Positions 29,638 through 38,731 of a stretch of DNA of 64,000 nt are shown one piece after another. The DNA is from Pantoea wallisii (GTDB lineage Bacteria; Pseudomonadota; Gammaproteobacteria; Enterobacterales; Enterobacteriaceae), in assembly GCF_002095485.1 (NCBI RefSeq), contig NZ_MLFS01000002.1:62001-126000 (forward strand), written 5' to 3'. Under the pieces are notes generated by a model. That model saw nothing but the letters and a program-made list of their open reading frames with translations. It was not told the origin of the DNA and did not search any database. Within the stretch, counting starts at the first letter, position 1, and each line of letters opens with the position of its first letter. The position numbers and the translations under genes were made by a program.

Positions 29638-30319
29638 ATGGAAAATCAACCTAAGTTGAATAGCAGTAAAGAAGTGATCGCCTTTCTGGCGGAGCGTTTT
29701 CCGCACTGCTTTAGCGCCGAAGGTGAAGCGCGTCCGCTTAAAATCGGAATCTTTCAGGATCTGGTGGAGCGCGTTCAGGGCGAAAACAGCCTGAGCAAGA
29801 CGCAACTGCGTTCGGCCTTACGTCTTTATACCTCGAGCTGGCGTTACCTTTACGGCATCAAAGCCGGTGCAACGCGCGTTGATCTCGACGGCAACGCCTG
29901 TGGCGTGCTGGATGAGCAACACGTTGAACACGCGCGCAAACAGCTGGAAGAAGCGAAAGCGCGCGTTCAGGCGCAGCGCGAGCAGCAAAAAGCGAAAAAG
30001 CGTGAAGCCGGTGAAGAGGGCGCTGAGCGTCGCCCGCGTAAACCTGCGCCACGTAAAGCTGCCGAAGGCGAAGCGCCGCGTAAGCCACGTCCACAGGCCC
30101 CCGCGTGCGGCGTCTGCTGAGCGTAACGCAGCACCGCGTCCGCCGCGTGCGAAGCCCGTCACCGATACCTCAACTTTGCTGCCTGGTCAGAATATCAAAG
30201 TTAAAGCAGGTAAAAGTGCCATGGACGCAACCATCCTGGAAATTACCAAGGATGGCGTTCGGGTTCAGCTCGCTTCCGGCATGGCTATGATTGTGCGCGC
30301 AGAACACTTGCAGTTCTGA
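29638..30319 (+). pseudogene. proQ: RNA chaperone ProQ, interrupted by a one-base frameshift in the linker
   Basis: ProQ is a global RNA-binding protein that binds structured sRNAs and mRNA 3' ends. The FinO/ProQ domain is intact ([42 protein letters not shown]). The basic linker then shifts frame at a run of five C (30098-30102), ending early at 30120. The rest of the linker and the C-terminal Tudor-like domain ([20 protein letters not shown] to IVRAEHLQF) lie in the next frame to 30319. Removing one C restores a protein of normal architecture of about 226 residues. prc follows 20 bases on, as in E. coli. Confidence 0.88.
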
Positions 30320-30339
30320 AACGGAGGCCCGACCCTGGC

Positions 30340-32379
30340 ATGAACAGCATTTTTAAGATCGGCATGATCGCGGGCCTGCTACTGGCAGGCCCCACCTTTG
30401 GCGCGGATAACATTACCCGCGCCGACCAGATTCCCCAGCTACACGAAGAAGCACAGCATCCTACCGTCAGTGAGCGCGTGACCTCGCGCTTTACCCGCTC
30501 CCACTATCGCCAGTTCGATCTGAATCAGGACTTTTCAGCGAAAATCTTTGATCGCTACCTGAACCTGCTCGACTACAGCCACAACGTGCTGCTGGCCTCC
30601 GACGTGGCGCAATACGCAGATAAAAAAACCACGCTGGGTGATGAGCTGCGTAGCGGTAAGCTGGACCTCTTTTACGATCTCTATAATCTCGCGCAGAAGC
30701 GTCGCTTTGAGCGCTATCAATATGCGCTCAGCGTGCTCAACCGGCCGATGAATTTTACGGGCAACGATACGATTGATATCGATCGTGCCAAATCACCCTG
30801 GCCAAAAAGCAGCGATGAACTTAACGCGCTGTGGGATGCCAAGGTGAAGTATGACGAACTGAGCCTGAAGCTGGCGGGCAAAGATGACAAAGAGATCCGT
30901 GAAACGCTGACTAAGCGTTACAACTTTGCCATCCGCCGTCTGGCGCAGAGCAACAGCGAAGATGTGTTCCAGCTGGCGATGACCGCGTTCGCGCATGAGA
31001 TCGATCCGCACACCAACTATCTTTCGCCGCGCAATACAGAGCAGTTCAACACCGAAATGAGCCTCTCGCTGGAGGGCATTGGCGCCGTCCTGCAGATGGA
31101 CGATGACTACACGGTAATCAACTCCATGGTAGCCGGCGGGCCGGCAGCCAAGAGCAAAGCGATCACCGTGGGCGACCGCATCGTGGGCGTCGGCCAACCG
31201 GGCAAGCCAGTGGAAGATGTGATTGGCTGGCGTCTGGATGATGTGGTGTCCAAAATCAAAGGGCCGAAGGGCAGCAAAGTGCGCCTGGAGATCCTGCCAG
31301 CCGGTAAGGGCACCAAAACCCGCACGGTAACGCTGACGCGCGAGAAGATCCGTCTGGAAGATCGCGCGGTGAAAGGCACCGTTCACACTGTCGGCAAAGA
31401 GAAAGTCGGCGTGCTGGATATTCCAGGCTTCTACGTTGGCCTGACCGATGACGTGAAAGTGCAGCTGCAGAAACTGCAGAAGCAGAATGTAGACAGCATC
31501 GTTATCGATCTGCGGACCAACGGCGGCGGTGCGCTTACCGAAGCGGTATCGCTTTCCGGCCTGTTCATTCCGAGCGGTCCGGTGGTGCAGGTGCGTGACA
31601 ACAATGGCCGCGTGCGTGAAGACAGCGATAACGACGGCATCGTTTACTACAAAGGTCCGCTGGTGGTGCTGGTCGATCGATTCAGTGCATCCGCTTCGGA
31701 AATCTTTGCGGCCGCCATGCAGGATTATGGCCGTGCGCTGATTGTCGGTGAACCGACCTTTGGTAAAGGCACCGTGCAGCAGTACCGTTCGCTCAATCGT
31801 ATTTACGATCAGATGCTGCGTCCGGAGTGGCCGGCGCTGGGTTCGGTACAGTACACCATTCAGAAGTTCTACCGCATCAACGGCGGCAGCACCCAGCGTA
31901 AAGGCGTCACGCCAGATTTGCTGATGCCGACCGGCGTGGAAGCAGCGGAGACCGGCGAAAAGTTCGAGGACAATGCGCTGCCGTGGGATAGCATCAACGC
32001 GGCGACCTACACCAAAACCGGCGATATCACGCCGCTGGTGCCGCAGCTGACCAAAGAGCATGCCGATCGCATCGCTAAAGATCGTGAGTTCCAGTACATC
32101 ATGAAAGACATTGCGCGCTTCAATGCGATGAAGGATAAGCGCAATATCGTGTCACTCAATCTGGCGCAGCGCGAGAAAGAGAACCACGAAGAGGATGCAC
32201 TGCGACTGGAGCGCATCAACGCCCGCTATCAGGCAGAAGGTAAAGCGCCGCTGAAGAGTCTGGACGATTTACCGAAGGATTATAAAGAGCCCGATCCTTA
32301 CCTGGATGAAACGGTGAAAGTTGCCAACGATTTGGCCCAGCTGGAAAAATCCCAGCCGGCAGCTGAAGCGGCAAAATAA
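30340..32379 (+). CDS. prc: Tail-specific periplasmic protease Prc (Tsp)
   Basis: It degrades tagged or misfolded periplasmic proteins and processes FtsI; with NlpI it controls MepS. The signal peptide (MNSIFKIGMIAGLLLAGPTFG) is followed by an N-terminal domain, a PDZ domain (about residues 240-320) and an S41 protease core with VDRFSASASEIF (catalytic Ser) and GEPTFGKGTVQQ (catalytic Lys). It has 679 residues against 682 in E. coli. It follows proQ closely, probably on the same transcript. Confidence 0.95.
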   Translation: MNSIFKIGMIAGLLLAGPTFGADNITRADQIPQLHEEAQHPTVSERVTSRFTRSHYRQFDLNQDFSAKIFDRYLNLLDYSHNVLLASDVAQYADKKTTLGDELRSGKLDLFYDLYNLAQKRRFERYQYALSVLNRPMNFTGNDTIDIDRAKSPWPKSSDELNALWDAKVKYDELSLKLAGKDDKEIRETLTKRYNFAIRRLAQSNSEDVFQLAMTAFAHEIDPHTNYLSPRNTEQFNTEMSLSLEGIGAVLQMDDDYTVINSMVAGGPAAKSKAITVGDRIVGVGQPGKPVEDVIGWRLDDVVSKIKGPKGSKVRLEILPAGKGTKTRTVTLTREKIRLEDRAVKGTVHTVGKEKVGVLDIPGFYVGLTDDVKVQLQKLQKQNVDSIVIDLRTNGGGALTEAVSLSGLFIPSGPVVQVRDNNGRVREDSDNDGIVYYKGPLVVLVDRFSASASEIFAAAMQDYGRALIVGEPTFGKGTVQQYRSLNRIYDQMLRPEWPALGSVQYTIQKFYRINGGSTQRKGVTPDLLMPTGVEAAETGEKFEDNALPWDSINAATYTKTGDITPLVPQLTKEHADRIAKDREFQYIMKDIARFNAMKDKRNIVSLNLAQREKENHEEDALRLERINARYQAEGKAPLKSLDDLPKDYKEPDPYLDETVKVANDLAQLEKSQPAAEAAK

Positions 32380-32397
32380 CCGCTGACTGTGAAGATC

Positions 32398-32424
32398 AGC
32401 ACCGCTGCGGCGGTGCTTTTTTTT
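32398..32424 (+). terminator. Terminator after prc
   Basis: The stem AGCACCGC-TGCG-GCGGTGCT is followed by eight T. Confidence 0.85.
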
Positions 32425-32599
32425 GCGTTAAAATAACTGTTGCGTATGGCTAATCACTGCTAACGTGCTGCCCGTTACCAAATGTAAAGTTATGTCTTTT
32501 TAGGCACTTAAAGATTAAGGTCGCTTGAAATGCTGCGTGATGGACATAGGATGTATATCCGCGCATGAGCGCGAGCACAACTGAGGAAGATGAACGTTT

Positions 32600-33481
32600 A
32601 TGATGCGTATTGCGCTTTTCCTGGTCACCAACCTGGCGGTGATGTTGGTATTCGGACTGATTCTGAGTCTGACAGGAATCCAGTCAAGCAGTGTTCAGGG
32701 TCTGATGATTATGGCAGGTCTGTTTGGCTTTGGCGGTGCGTTTGTTTCACTGCTGATGTCTAAATGGATGGCGTTGCGTTCCGTTGGCGGTGAAGTGATT
32801 GAACAACCCCGCAACGAAACGGAGCGCTGGCTGATGGAAACCGTCAGCCGCCAGGCTCAGCAGGCCGGCGTTGCCATGCCGCAGGTGGCGATTTATCACG
32901 CGCCCGATATCAACGCGTTTGCAACCGGTGCGCGCCGCGATGCCTCGCTGGTCGCCGTCTCCACCGGCTTACTGCAAAACATGAGCCGTGACGAAGCGGA
33001 AGCGGTGCTGGCGCACGAGATGGCGCACATCGCGAATGGCGATATGGTCACCATGACGCTGATTCAGGGTATCGTGAACACCTTCGTGATCTTTATTTCG
33101 CGTATTATCGCGCAGGTGGCTTCAGGTTTCCTGTCCGGTAACCGTGACGGTGAAGAGAGCAGCAACGGTAACCCGCTGGTCTATTTCGCCGTTGCTACCG
33201 TGCTGGAGCTGGTATTCGGTATCCTCGCCAGCATCATCACCATGTGGTTCTCACGTCACCGTGAGTTCCACGCTGATGCCGGTTCGGCCAAACTGGTGGG
33301 CCGCGAGAAGATGATTGCGGCTCTGCAACGTCTGAAAACCAGTTATGAGCCGCAGGAACCGGGCAGCATGATGGCGTTCTGTATCAACGGTAAAAATAAA
33401 TCGCTGAGTGAGCTGTTTATGTCGCACCCGCCGCTCGATAAACGCATCGAAGCGCTGCGCAGCGGTGAATACCTGAAATAG
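32600..33481 (+). CDS. htpX: Membrane zinc metalloprotease HtpX
   Basis: This inner-membrane M48 protease works with FtsH in membrane-protein quality control. It has two N-terminal helices ([39 protein letters not shown]), the zinc motif HEMAH, two further helices and the third ligand Glu in [17 protein letters not shown]. It is 293 residues, identical in length to E. coli and highly similar. The ATG at 32600 lies downstream of GAGGAAG. In E. coli it is controlled by CpxR; I did not identify a CpxR box with certainty. Confidence 0.95.
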   Translation: MMRIALFLVTNLAVMLVFGLILSLTGIQSSSVQGLMIMAGLFGFGGAFVSLLMSKWMALRSVGGEVIEQPRNETERWLMETVSRQAQQAGVAMPQVAIYHAPDINAFATGARRDASLVAVSTGLLQNMSRDEAEAVLAHEMAHIANGDMVTMTLIQGIVNTFVIFISRIIAQVASGFLSGNRDGEESSNGNPLVYFAVATVLELVFGILASIITMWFSRHREFHADAGSAKLVGREKMIAALQRLKTSYEPQEPGSMMAFCINGKNKSLSELFMSHPPLDKRIEALRSGEYLK

Positions 33482-33500
33482 TCATCAGGCGTATGTGTGA

Positions 33501-33528
33501 AACCGCCGTCTCAGACGGCGGTTTTTTT
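33501..33528. terminator. Bidirectional terminator between htpX and yebQ
   Basis: The perfect stem AACCGCCGTCT / AGACGGCGGTT is followed by a T run, between convergent genes. Confidence 0.85.
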
Positions 33529-33539
33529 ATGCGTATCAC

Positions 33540-34913
33540 TCAGGCCTGACGCGCCTGTGTCAGGCGCGCCATACTCACCAGCGTTGCGACAGTCGCAAAA
33601 CTACCAGCCAGCACCAGTGAGGCGTGCGTTCCGCTGTCGCTGAACAGGTTGAACATCAAGGCCACCAGGGCAGCCCCGCTGCTCTGACCCACCAGGCGCG
33701 CGGTACCCAGCATGCCGCTGGCACCGCCGCTGCGGTTGCGCGGTGCGGAGGAGATAATGGTGTGATTATTGGGTGACTGGAACAGCCCGAAGCCGGCACC
33801 GCACAGCATCATGCGCCAGATAATATCCGCATCGGTCGGCTGCGAGGGCAGCAGCGCCAGCAGGAACAGACCTGCGGCGAACATCGCCAGTCCCAGACCA
33901 CCCAGTAACCCGGCATGAAAGCGCTCAATCAGCCGGCCGGCAATCGGCGCCATCACCATGGTGGCCAGCGGCCAGGGCGTTAACAGTAATCCGGTGGCTA
34001 CCTCATCGCGTCCCAGCACGTTCTGCAGGAAAAAGGGCAGGGAGACCATCGCCAGCATCTGGGCGCAAAACGAGCACACCGATGTGACAATCGACAGGGA
34101 GAAGATCGGGATGCGCAGCAGGTCAACCGGCAACAGCGGTACCGGCATCGCCAGCTGGCGGCGCACAAACACGATCCCGACCAGCAGCAGCGCCACCGCT
34201 TCACCCGCGATCAGCCAGGCATTCTGCCCCTGAGAGAAGCCGGTCAGCGCGGAGATCATCAGGCCAAAGAACAGCGCATTCATGATGGCACTCGGGATAT
34301 CAAACTTCTGCTGTTTGGCTTTTTGCGTGTTATCCGGCAGGAAACGCAGCGCCAGCCACAGCGCAACGACCCCGAGCGGTATGTTGATCAGGAATAGCCA
34401 CTTCCAGCTGGCAATCGAGAGAATTGCGGCGGCCACCGTCGGTCCCGCCGCGCTGGATACCGCGACAATCAGCGAGTTGATCGCCATGCCGCGCCCCAGA
34501 TAGCGTTGCGGATAGATAATACGAATCAGCGCCGTGTTCACGCTCATCAGCGCAGCGCCGCCAAACCCCTGCAGCACGCGCGCCAGCGTCAGCGTGTTGA
34601 GCGAGGTGGAGAGCGCGCAGAACAGCGACGTAATAATAAACAGCACCAGGCCGGCCTGATAAATGCGGCGATAGCCAAGCATGTCGCCGAGAAAAGAGAG
34701 CGACAGCAGGGAGATCACGATAGCGATCTGGTAGGCGTTAACGATCCAGATCGACTCGGCCGGGCTGGCATTAAGCTCACGGGCGATGGTGGGAAGCGCG
34801 ACATTTGCAATCGCGCCATCCAGCACGGCCATCATAATGCCCAGTGCGATAGTGATAATAGCGCCGTAGCGCTGCGGAACGGGTAAACCATCCTGTGGAA
34901 CAGTCGGGGACAT
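33540..34913 (-). CDS. yebQ: MFS drug/proton antiporter YebQ (DHA2 type)
   Basis: A major facilitator with about 14 membrane helices in the inner membrane, presumed efflux of unknown substrate, close to E. coli YebQ and related to SmvA. Family motifs are visible: MAVLDGAIANVALPTIA (DHA2 motif D1), SFLGDMLGYRRIYQ (motif A) and LARVLQGFGGAAL. ATG at 34913 (MSPTVPQDGLPVPQRYGA) gives 457 residues, the length of E. coli YebQ; the frame extends 59 codons upstream. It is divergent from kdgR, as in E. coli. Confidence 0.88.
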   Translation of the reverse strand: MSPTVPQDGLPVPQRYGAIITIALGIMMAVLDGAIANVALPTIARELNASPAESIWIVNAYQIAIVISLLSLSFLGDMLGYRRIYQAGLVLFIITSLFCALSTSLNTLTLARVLQGFGGAALMSVNTALIRIIYPQRYLGRGMAINSLIVAVSSAAGPTVAAAILSIASWKWLFLINIPLGVVALWLALRFLPDNTQKAKQQKFDIPSAIMNALFFGLMISALTGFSQGQNAWLIAGEAVALLLVGIVFVRRQLAMPVPLLPVDLLRIPIFSLSIVTSVCSFCAQMLAMVSLPFFLQNVLGRDEVATGLLLTPWPLATMVMAPIAGRLIERFHAGLLGGLGLAMFAAGLFLLALLPSQPTDADIIWRMMLCGAGFGLFQSPNNHTIISSAPRNRSGGASGMLGTARLVGQSSGAALVALMFNLFSDSGTHASLVLAGSFATVATLVSMARLTQARQA

Positions 34914-35105
34914 AGGCGTGTAAGTGAAGTGGGTGAATATCATCATGCTAATCAATTCTGCCGGTGAAAGCACCGCATGCGTTGACAAAAAATTACGAGA
35001 GAATATGTCGCCCGCCGTCGGTGATTGCCGCCGTTGCCAGGAAACCTCTATACTGGCGCTTCTGTTCCGATTTTTTTGAAACACCAGCAAAAAAGGAAAT
35101 TCCAG

Positions 35106-35900
35106 ATGGCGAGCAGTGATAACGATAAACAGCAGCCCGATTCCGTTTCATCCGTCATGAAGGTGTTTGGCATTCTTCAGGCGTTAGGCGAAGAGCGTGA
35201 CCACGGGATTACGGAGCTCTCTCAGCGCGTCATGATGTCCAAAAGCACCGTTTATCGCTTTCTGCAGACCATGAAATCGCTGGGTTATGTGGCGCAGGAG
35301 GGGGAGAGTGAAAAATACTCGCTGACACTCAAGCTGTTTGAACTGGGTGCCCGGGCGCTGCAGAACGTCGATCTGATTCGCAGCGCGGATGTAGAGATGC
35401 GTGAGCTGTCGCGCCTGACCAAAGAGACCATCCATCTCGGGGCGCTGGAAGAGGACAGCATTGTCTATATCCATAAAATCGACTCGCTGTATAACCTGCG
35501 TATGTACTCGCGTATTGGCCGACGCAACCCGCTGCATACCACGGCGATTGGTAAAGTCCTGCTGGCATGGCGCGATCGCAGTGAAGTACAGGATATCCTG
35601 CGTGAAGTGGAGTTCCGCCGCAGCACTGCCAATACCATTGTGACAGCCGATGCACTGCTTACGGTGCTGGATCAGGTGAAAGTACAGGGTTTTGGTGAGG
35701 ATAACGAGGAGCAGGAAGAGGGTTTGCGGTGTATCGCGGTGCCGGTATTTGATCGCTTCGGTGTAGTCATCGCCGGACTGAGTATCTCTTTTCCCACCAT
35801 CCGTTTTTCTGAGGATGCGAAGAACGAATATGTGGCGATGCTGCACCGTGCCGCGCGCAATCTGTCGGAACAGATGGGCTACCACGCGTACCCGTTCTGA
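35106..35900 (+). CDS. kdgR: Transcriptional repressor KdgR (IclR family)
   Basis: KdgR represses genes for pectin and uronate breakdown and is released by 2-keto-3-deoxygluconate. The N-terminal winged HTH (GITELSQRVMMSKSTVYRFLQTM, about residues 38-60) precedes an effector domain with LGALEEDSIVYIHKI and EEQEEGLRCIAVPVFDRFG. ATG at 35106, after AAAGGAAA, gives 264 residues, like E. coli (263). Candidate targets in this window include eda. It is divergent from yebQ. Confidence 0.94.
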   Translation: MASSDNDKQQPDSVSSVMKVFGILQALGEERDHGITELSQRVMMSKSTVYRFLQTMKSLGYVAQEGESEKYSLTLKLFELGARALQNVDLIRSADVEMRELSRLTKETIHLGALEEDSIVYIHKIDSLYNLRMYSRIGRRNPLHTTAIGKVLLAWRDRSEVQDILREVEFRRSTANTIVTADALLTVLDQVKVQGFGEDNEEQEEGLRCIAVPVFDRFGVVIAGLSISFPTIRFSEDAKNEYVAMLHRAARNLSEQMGYHAYPF

Positions 35901-35939
35901 GCACGGCTGACGGGCTGTTGCCAGCCCGTCAGAGAGCAT

Positions 35940-36176
35940 TTAGTTATCGACCACTTCCCCGCTTTTTTTCAGCAGTGGACAATCCGTCACGCCGATGATG
36001 CCGCTATCGGTGTGCAGATACTGGGCATTAATCATGCCGCGCGCTGTCAGGTAGCTGCACTGCAGCCCCAGACCCGCTGCGTTTTTATTGCTGCCGGTCA
36101 ACACACCATAGCCGGTAAACAGCATCGCCAGCCAGAGCAGCGCCATCACCATTACCGCACGAATCAGTAGTTTCAT
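35940..36176 (-). CDS. yobH: YobH family protein
   Basis: 78 residues with an N-terminal hydrophobic segment (LLIRAVMVMALLWLAMLFTGYGVL) that may be a signal peptide or anchor, then two cysteines (GLQCSYLTARG and VTDCPLL) likely to pair in the periplasm. The block NAAGLGLQCSYLTARG and the C-terminus VVDN match E. coli YobH. Function is unknown. It is convergent with kdgR, as in E. coli. Confidence 0.88.
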   Translation of the reverse strand: MKLLIRAVMVMALLWLAMLFTGYGVLTGSNKNAAGLGLQCSYLTARGMINAQYLHTDSGIIGVTDCPLLKKSGEVVDN

Positions 36177-36393
36177 TTTTATCTCCTTGTGTTACATAAC
36201 GCAGCGGTCCTGAATGTGCTGCGAACGCTATGGTAGCAGCATGCCTCGCTTTTTCCGGTAAATCGATCAGAGATAACTGAAAGCCGCACCGGGGCGGGAT
36301 AATCTGCTTTCTGCCGGTAACCATATCTTTTCCGCGCGCAACGCGTAAAATCAGCGGCGGTGTACCAGTTGATGTTTGATAATAGAGGCAGTT

Positions 36394-36669
36394 ATGAACG
36401 AGTTAGCCGCAAATACCAGTCCGCTGTTTAACTATGGCGTGCTGGCCATCATCCTTGTTGTGGCCTTTATCGCCTGGTTCTTCGTCAACCGGGCCAGCGT
36501 GCGTGCCAGTGAGCAGATTCAGCTGCTGGAAGCGCTGCTGGAAGAGCAGAAAAAGCAGAATGCGCTGTTGCGTCGTCTGATTGACGCGCAGCCGGAGAGC
36601 AAAGCGATGCAGGATGAGGAAGACGCTGCGGATTCGCGCGATTTCATTCGTCTGATTCCGGAACGTTAA
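36394..36669 (+). CDS. yebO: YebO family membrane protein
   Basis: 91 residues from ATG at 36394, after AGAGGCAG. One membrane helix (LAIILVVAFIAWFFV) is followed by a charged coiled-coil stretch (ASEQIQLLEALLEEQKKQNALLRRLID) and an acidic tail with RDFIRLIPER. It matches E. coli YebO in layout and in the QIxLLEALLxxQKxQNALLRRL block. Function is unknown. It is followed 17 bases later by the metallo-hydrolase gene on the same strand. Confidence 0.86.
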   Translation: MNELAANTSPLFNYGVLAIILVVAFIAWFFVNRASVRASEQIQLLEALLEEQKKQNALLRRLIDAQPESKAMQDEEDAADSRDFIRLIPER

Positions 36670-36686
36670 GCGGTTAAGGAGCATTG

Positions 36687-37685
36687 ATGGCCTGGCAGAA
36701 TCCCTGGTACGACGCCACGCAGGCGCATCACACGCCTGAAGGCTTCCGCAACCCCGAAGAGGAGCTGCGCCAGCCCGGGGATCTGCAGCGCTGGCGGCGG
36801 GAGCGCAAACAGCAAAACCTGCCGCAGCCGCCCCGGGCCGGCTATCCTGCTTTCATTGAGAGCTGGTGTCAGGCGGTGGATCTCAGCGGCACGGATGATC
36901 GCATCTGGTGGCTGGGACACGCAGCGCTGCTGCTGCGGCTTAACCAGCGCTACCTGCTGATCGATCCGGCGCTCTCTGCGCGCGCGTCGCCGTTGCCGTT
37001 TGCCGGTCCGCAGCGTAAAACGCCGGCTCCGCTTAGCCTCGCCGGGTTACCCCATCTGGATTACGTGCTGATTTCGCATAACCATTACGATCACCTCGAC
37101 CGCCCCACCGTAAAGCGCATTGCACGTCAGTTCCCGGCTGCGCATTTTCTGGTGCCGCTGGGGATGGCGCAGTGGTGCCGTAAGCGTGGCGTGCGTACGG
37201 TGACCGAACTCGACTGGTGGCACTCTGTGGCGCTGAATGGCATTCAGTTTACCGCCGTGCCGGCCCGTCACTGGAGCATGCGCACCTTCTGGGATCGCAA
37301 CCGCACGTTGTGGTGTGGCTGGGTGGTGCGCAATCCCCAGCTAAACTTCTGGTTTTCCGGCGACAGCGGCTACAGTGAAAATCTGCATGCCATTGCGCAA
37401 CAGCTTGGCCCGTTTAATCTTGCGGCGTTGCCCATCGGTGCCTATGCACCGAAATGGTTCATGCGCGGCCAGCATATGGATCCGGATCAGGCGGTGCATT
37501 TGTGGCAGCATATTGGCCGGCCGCTCACCATTCCAATACACTGGGGCGTGTTTGAACTGGCCGATGAATCGCTGGATGAACCACCACGAGCACTGGCGCA
37601 GGCGCTGCAGATAGCAGGTGAGGAGAATAGTGGCTTTGCGCCATGGCGAATAGGCGAAAGCCGTAGTCTGGTAAATTTAGATTAA
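36687..37685 (+). CDS. Metallo-beta-lactamase-fold hydrolase (NAPE-PLD/UlaG-like)
   Basis: 332 residues from ATG at 36687, after AAGGAG. The MBL-fold zinc motif HNHYDHLD follows YVLISHNH; GHAALLLRL precedes it, and RHWSMRTFWDRN, SGDSGYSENL and IPIHWGVFEL supply later metal ligands. This pattern is that of the N-acyl-phosphatidylethanolamine phospholipase D-like/RomA group of outer-membrane-linked or cytoplasmic hydrolases. The substrate is unknown. It sits between yebO and the cspC leader, a place where E. coli has mgrB, so it is lineage-specific. Confidence 0.85.
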   Translation: MAWQNPWYDATQAHHTPEGFRNPEEELRQPGDLQRWRRERKQQNLPQPPRAGYPAFIESWCQAVDLSGTDDRIWWLGHAALLLRLNQRYLLIDPALSARASPLPFAGPQRKTPAPLSLAGLPHLDYVLISHNHYDHLDRPTVKRIARQFPAAHFLVPLGMAQWCRKRGVRTVTELDWWHSVALNGIQFTAVPARHWSMRTFWDRNRTLWCGWVVRNPQLNFWFSGDSGYSENLHAIAQQLGPFNLAALPIGAYAPKWFMRGQHMDPDQAVHLWQHIGRPLTIPIHWGVFELADESLDEPPRALAQALQIAGEENSGFAPWRIGESRSLVNLD

Positions 37686-38225
37686 GATTTATCTTAGGTG
37701 AGATCTGTTAAATTTACGCTGCTGGTGCGTTTTTTTAACATTTATTTGTCAGCTGCTCAGATAAAATTGAGATAACTGCCAGATAAACGCCTGCCTGTAT
37801 TTAGGGCATCAGCTTTATTACTCTCCTGATTTTGGTGCAGAATATTTTAGAAGCTGTACTGAATAAAATAAACTGTACAATATTTGCACAGTGCACGGTT
37901 GTTGCATGCAACATAACATTTTCGCTGGAATAGGTTATCTCTGCCATATTAATGCAATATATTTTGCGTAACTTTACCCGATTTAATTGGGCACCAAGCC
38001 ATTTCCGCGCTTCGCTTGACGCAGGGTGCATTTAGCGCTAACTATACTGAACACGCAGTGTTTTTTGTGCATCTTGCGGGTGCGTTGTCAATATCCTGAC
38101 AGGGACTGAGCGCGTTAATAATACTAATTATGTGCGGCGTGTCGATCACCGTTTAAAAATGGCTTGCCATTAATTTCCGAATATGTGATAACGACTCGTG
38201 GGTCAAACGAGGTACAGCTCTGTTT
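37686..38225. other. AT-rich intergenic region before yobF-cspC
   Basis: 540 bases with no convincing gene. It is clearly richer in A and T than its surroundings. A weak hairpin with a T run lies near 37718-37740, just after the hydrolase gene. A possible promoter (TTGACG at 38016, TAACTA at 38039, 17-base spacing) would give a long leader for yobF-cspC. No MgrB-like peptide could be read here, although E. coli has mgrB at this place. Confidence 0.5.
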
Positions 38226-38300
38226 ATGTATGGCATCTTCAGTAAAGAAGTTACGAGTAAAGACGTTGACGTTGAATACCGCTTCCTTGCCGAACCTTAA
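38226..38300 (+). CDS. yobF: YobF-like small protein, shortened by an in-frame stop
   Basis: The 24 codons encode MYGIFSKEVTSKDVDVEYRF plus LAEP, clearly the N-terminal half of E. coli YobF ([20 protein letters not shown], 47 residues). TAA stands where E. coli has Tyr25. The following in-frame codons still read ISASFSNVSGLS against IGASCSNVSVLS in E. coli, so the tail was recently coding or is read through. GAGGT lies about 12 bases before the ATG. yobF is co-transcribed with cspC in E. coli and is post-transcriptionally stress-induced. Confidence 0.7.
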   Translation: MYGIFSKEVTSKDVDVEYRFLAEP

Positions 38301-38382
38301 ATTAGTGCCTCATTCAGTAATGTCTCTGGTTTATCTGTACGACTGCCTTCGGGCAATATAAACACTCTAAGGAATTTGCAAA

Positions 38383-38592
38383 ATGGCAAAGATTAAAGGT
38401 CAGGTTAAGTGGTTCAACGAGTCTAAAGGTTTTGGTTTTATTACTCCTGCTGACGGCAGCAAAGATGTGTTCGTACACTTCTCTGCTATCCAGGGCAACG
38501 GTTTTAAAACGCTGGCCGAAGGTCAACAAGTTGAGTTTGAAATTCAGGACGGCCAGAAAGGCCCGGCAGCAGTTAACGTAACTGCTATCTGA
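38383..38592 (+). CDS. cspC: Cold shock-like protein CspC
   Basis: A 69-residue nucleic-acid-binding OB-fold protein, differing from E. coli CspC at one or two positions. RNA-binding motifs KGFGFI (RNP1) and VFVHF (RNP2) are present. The [16 protein letters not shown] start and [10 protein letters not shown] end identify CspC rather than CspE. CspC stabilises stress transcripts such as rpoS and acts as an antiterminator. ATG at 38383 follows AAGGAA. It has a long AT-rich leader with yobF inside it. Confidence 0.95.
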   Translation: MAKIKGQVKWFNESKGFGFITPADGSKDVFVHFSAIQGNGFKTLAEGQQVEFEIQDGQKGPAAVNVTAI

Positions 38593-38637
38593 TTTCGCTC
38601 TCAGGCTCGGTGTCATACACCGCCGAAACGAATCGTA

Positions 38638-38664
38638 AAGCCCCGCTCACTGAGCGGGGCTTTT
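38638..38664 (+). terminator. Terminator after cspC
   Basis: The stem AAGCCCCGCTCA / TGAGCGGGGCTT is followed by TTTCTTT, about 50 bases after the stop. Confidence 0.85.
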
Positions 38665-38731
38665 CTTTATCCTTTCTGTTGCCAGACGATCAGGGTAAAC
38701 TGCGCCGCGAATCGCTAACCCGGAGTTGTCT

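Noticed and set aside
30793-32061. 422-codon frame antisense to prc
   Set aside because: Its composition is that of a reverse-strand shadow, and prc is complete and conserved.
37801-38031. 76-codon frame on the minus strand in the AT-rich gap
   Set aside because: No ribosome site, no family resemblance, and it crosses the likely cspC promoter.
37686-38225. mgrB homologue
   Set aside because: No frame with an MgrB-like N-terminal helix and cysteine pattern could be read on either strand.
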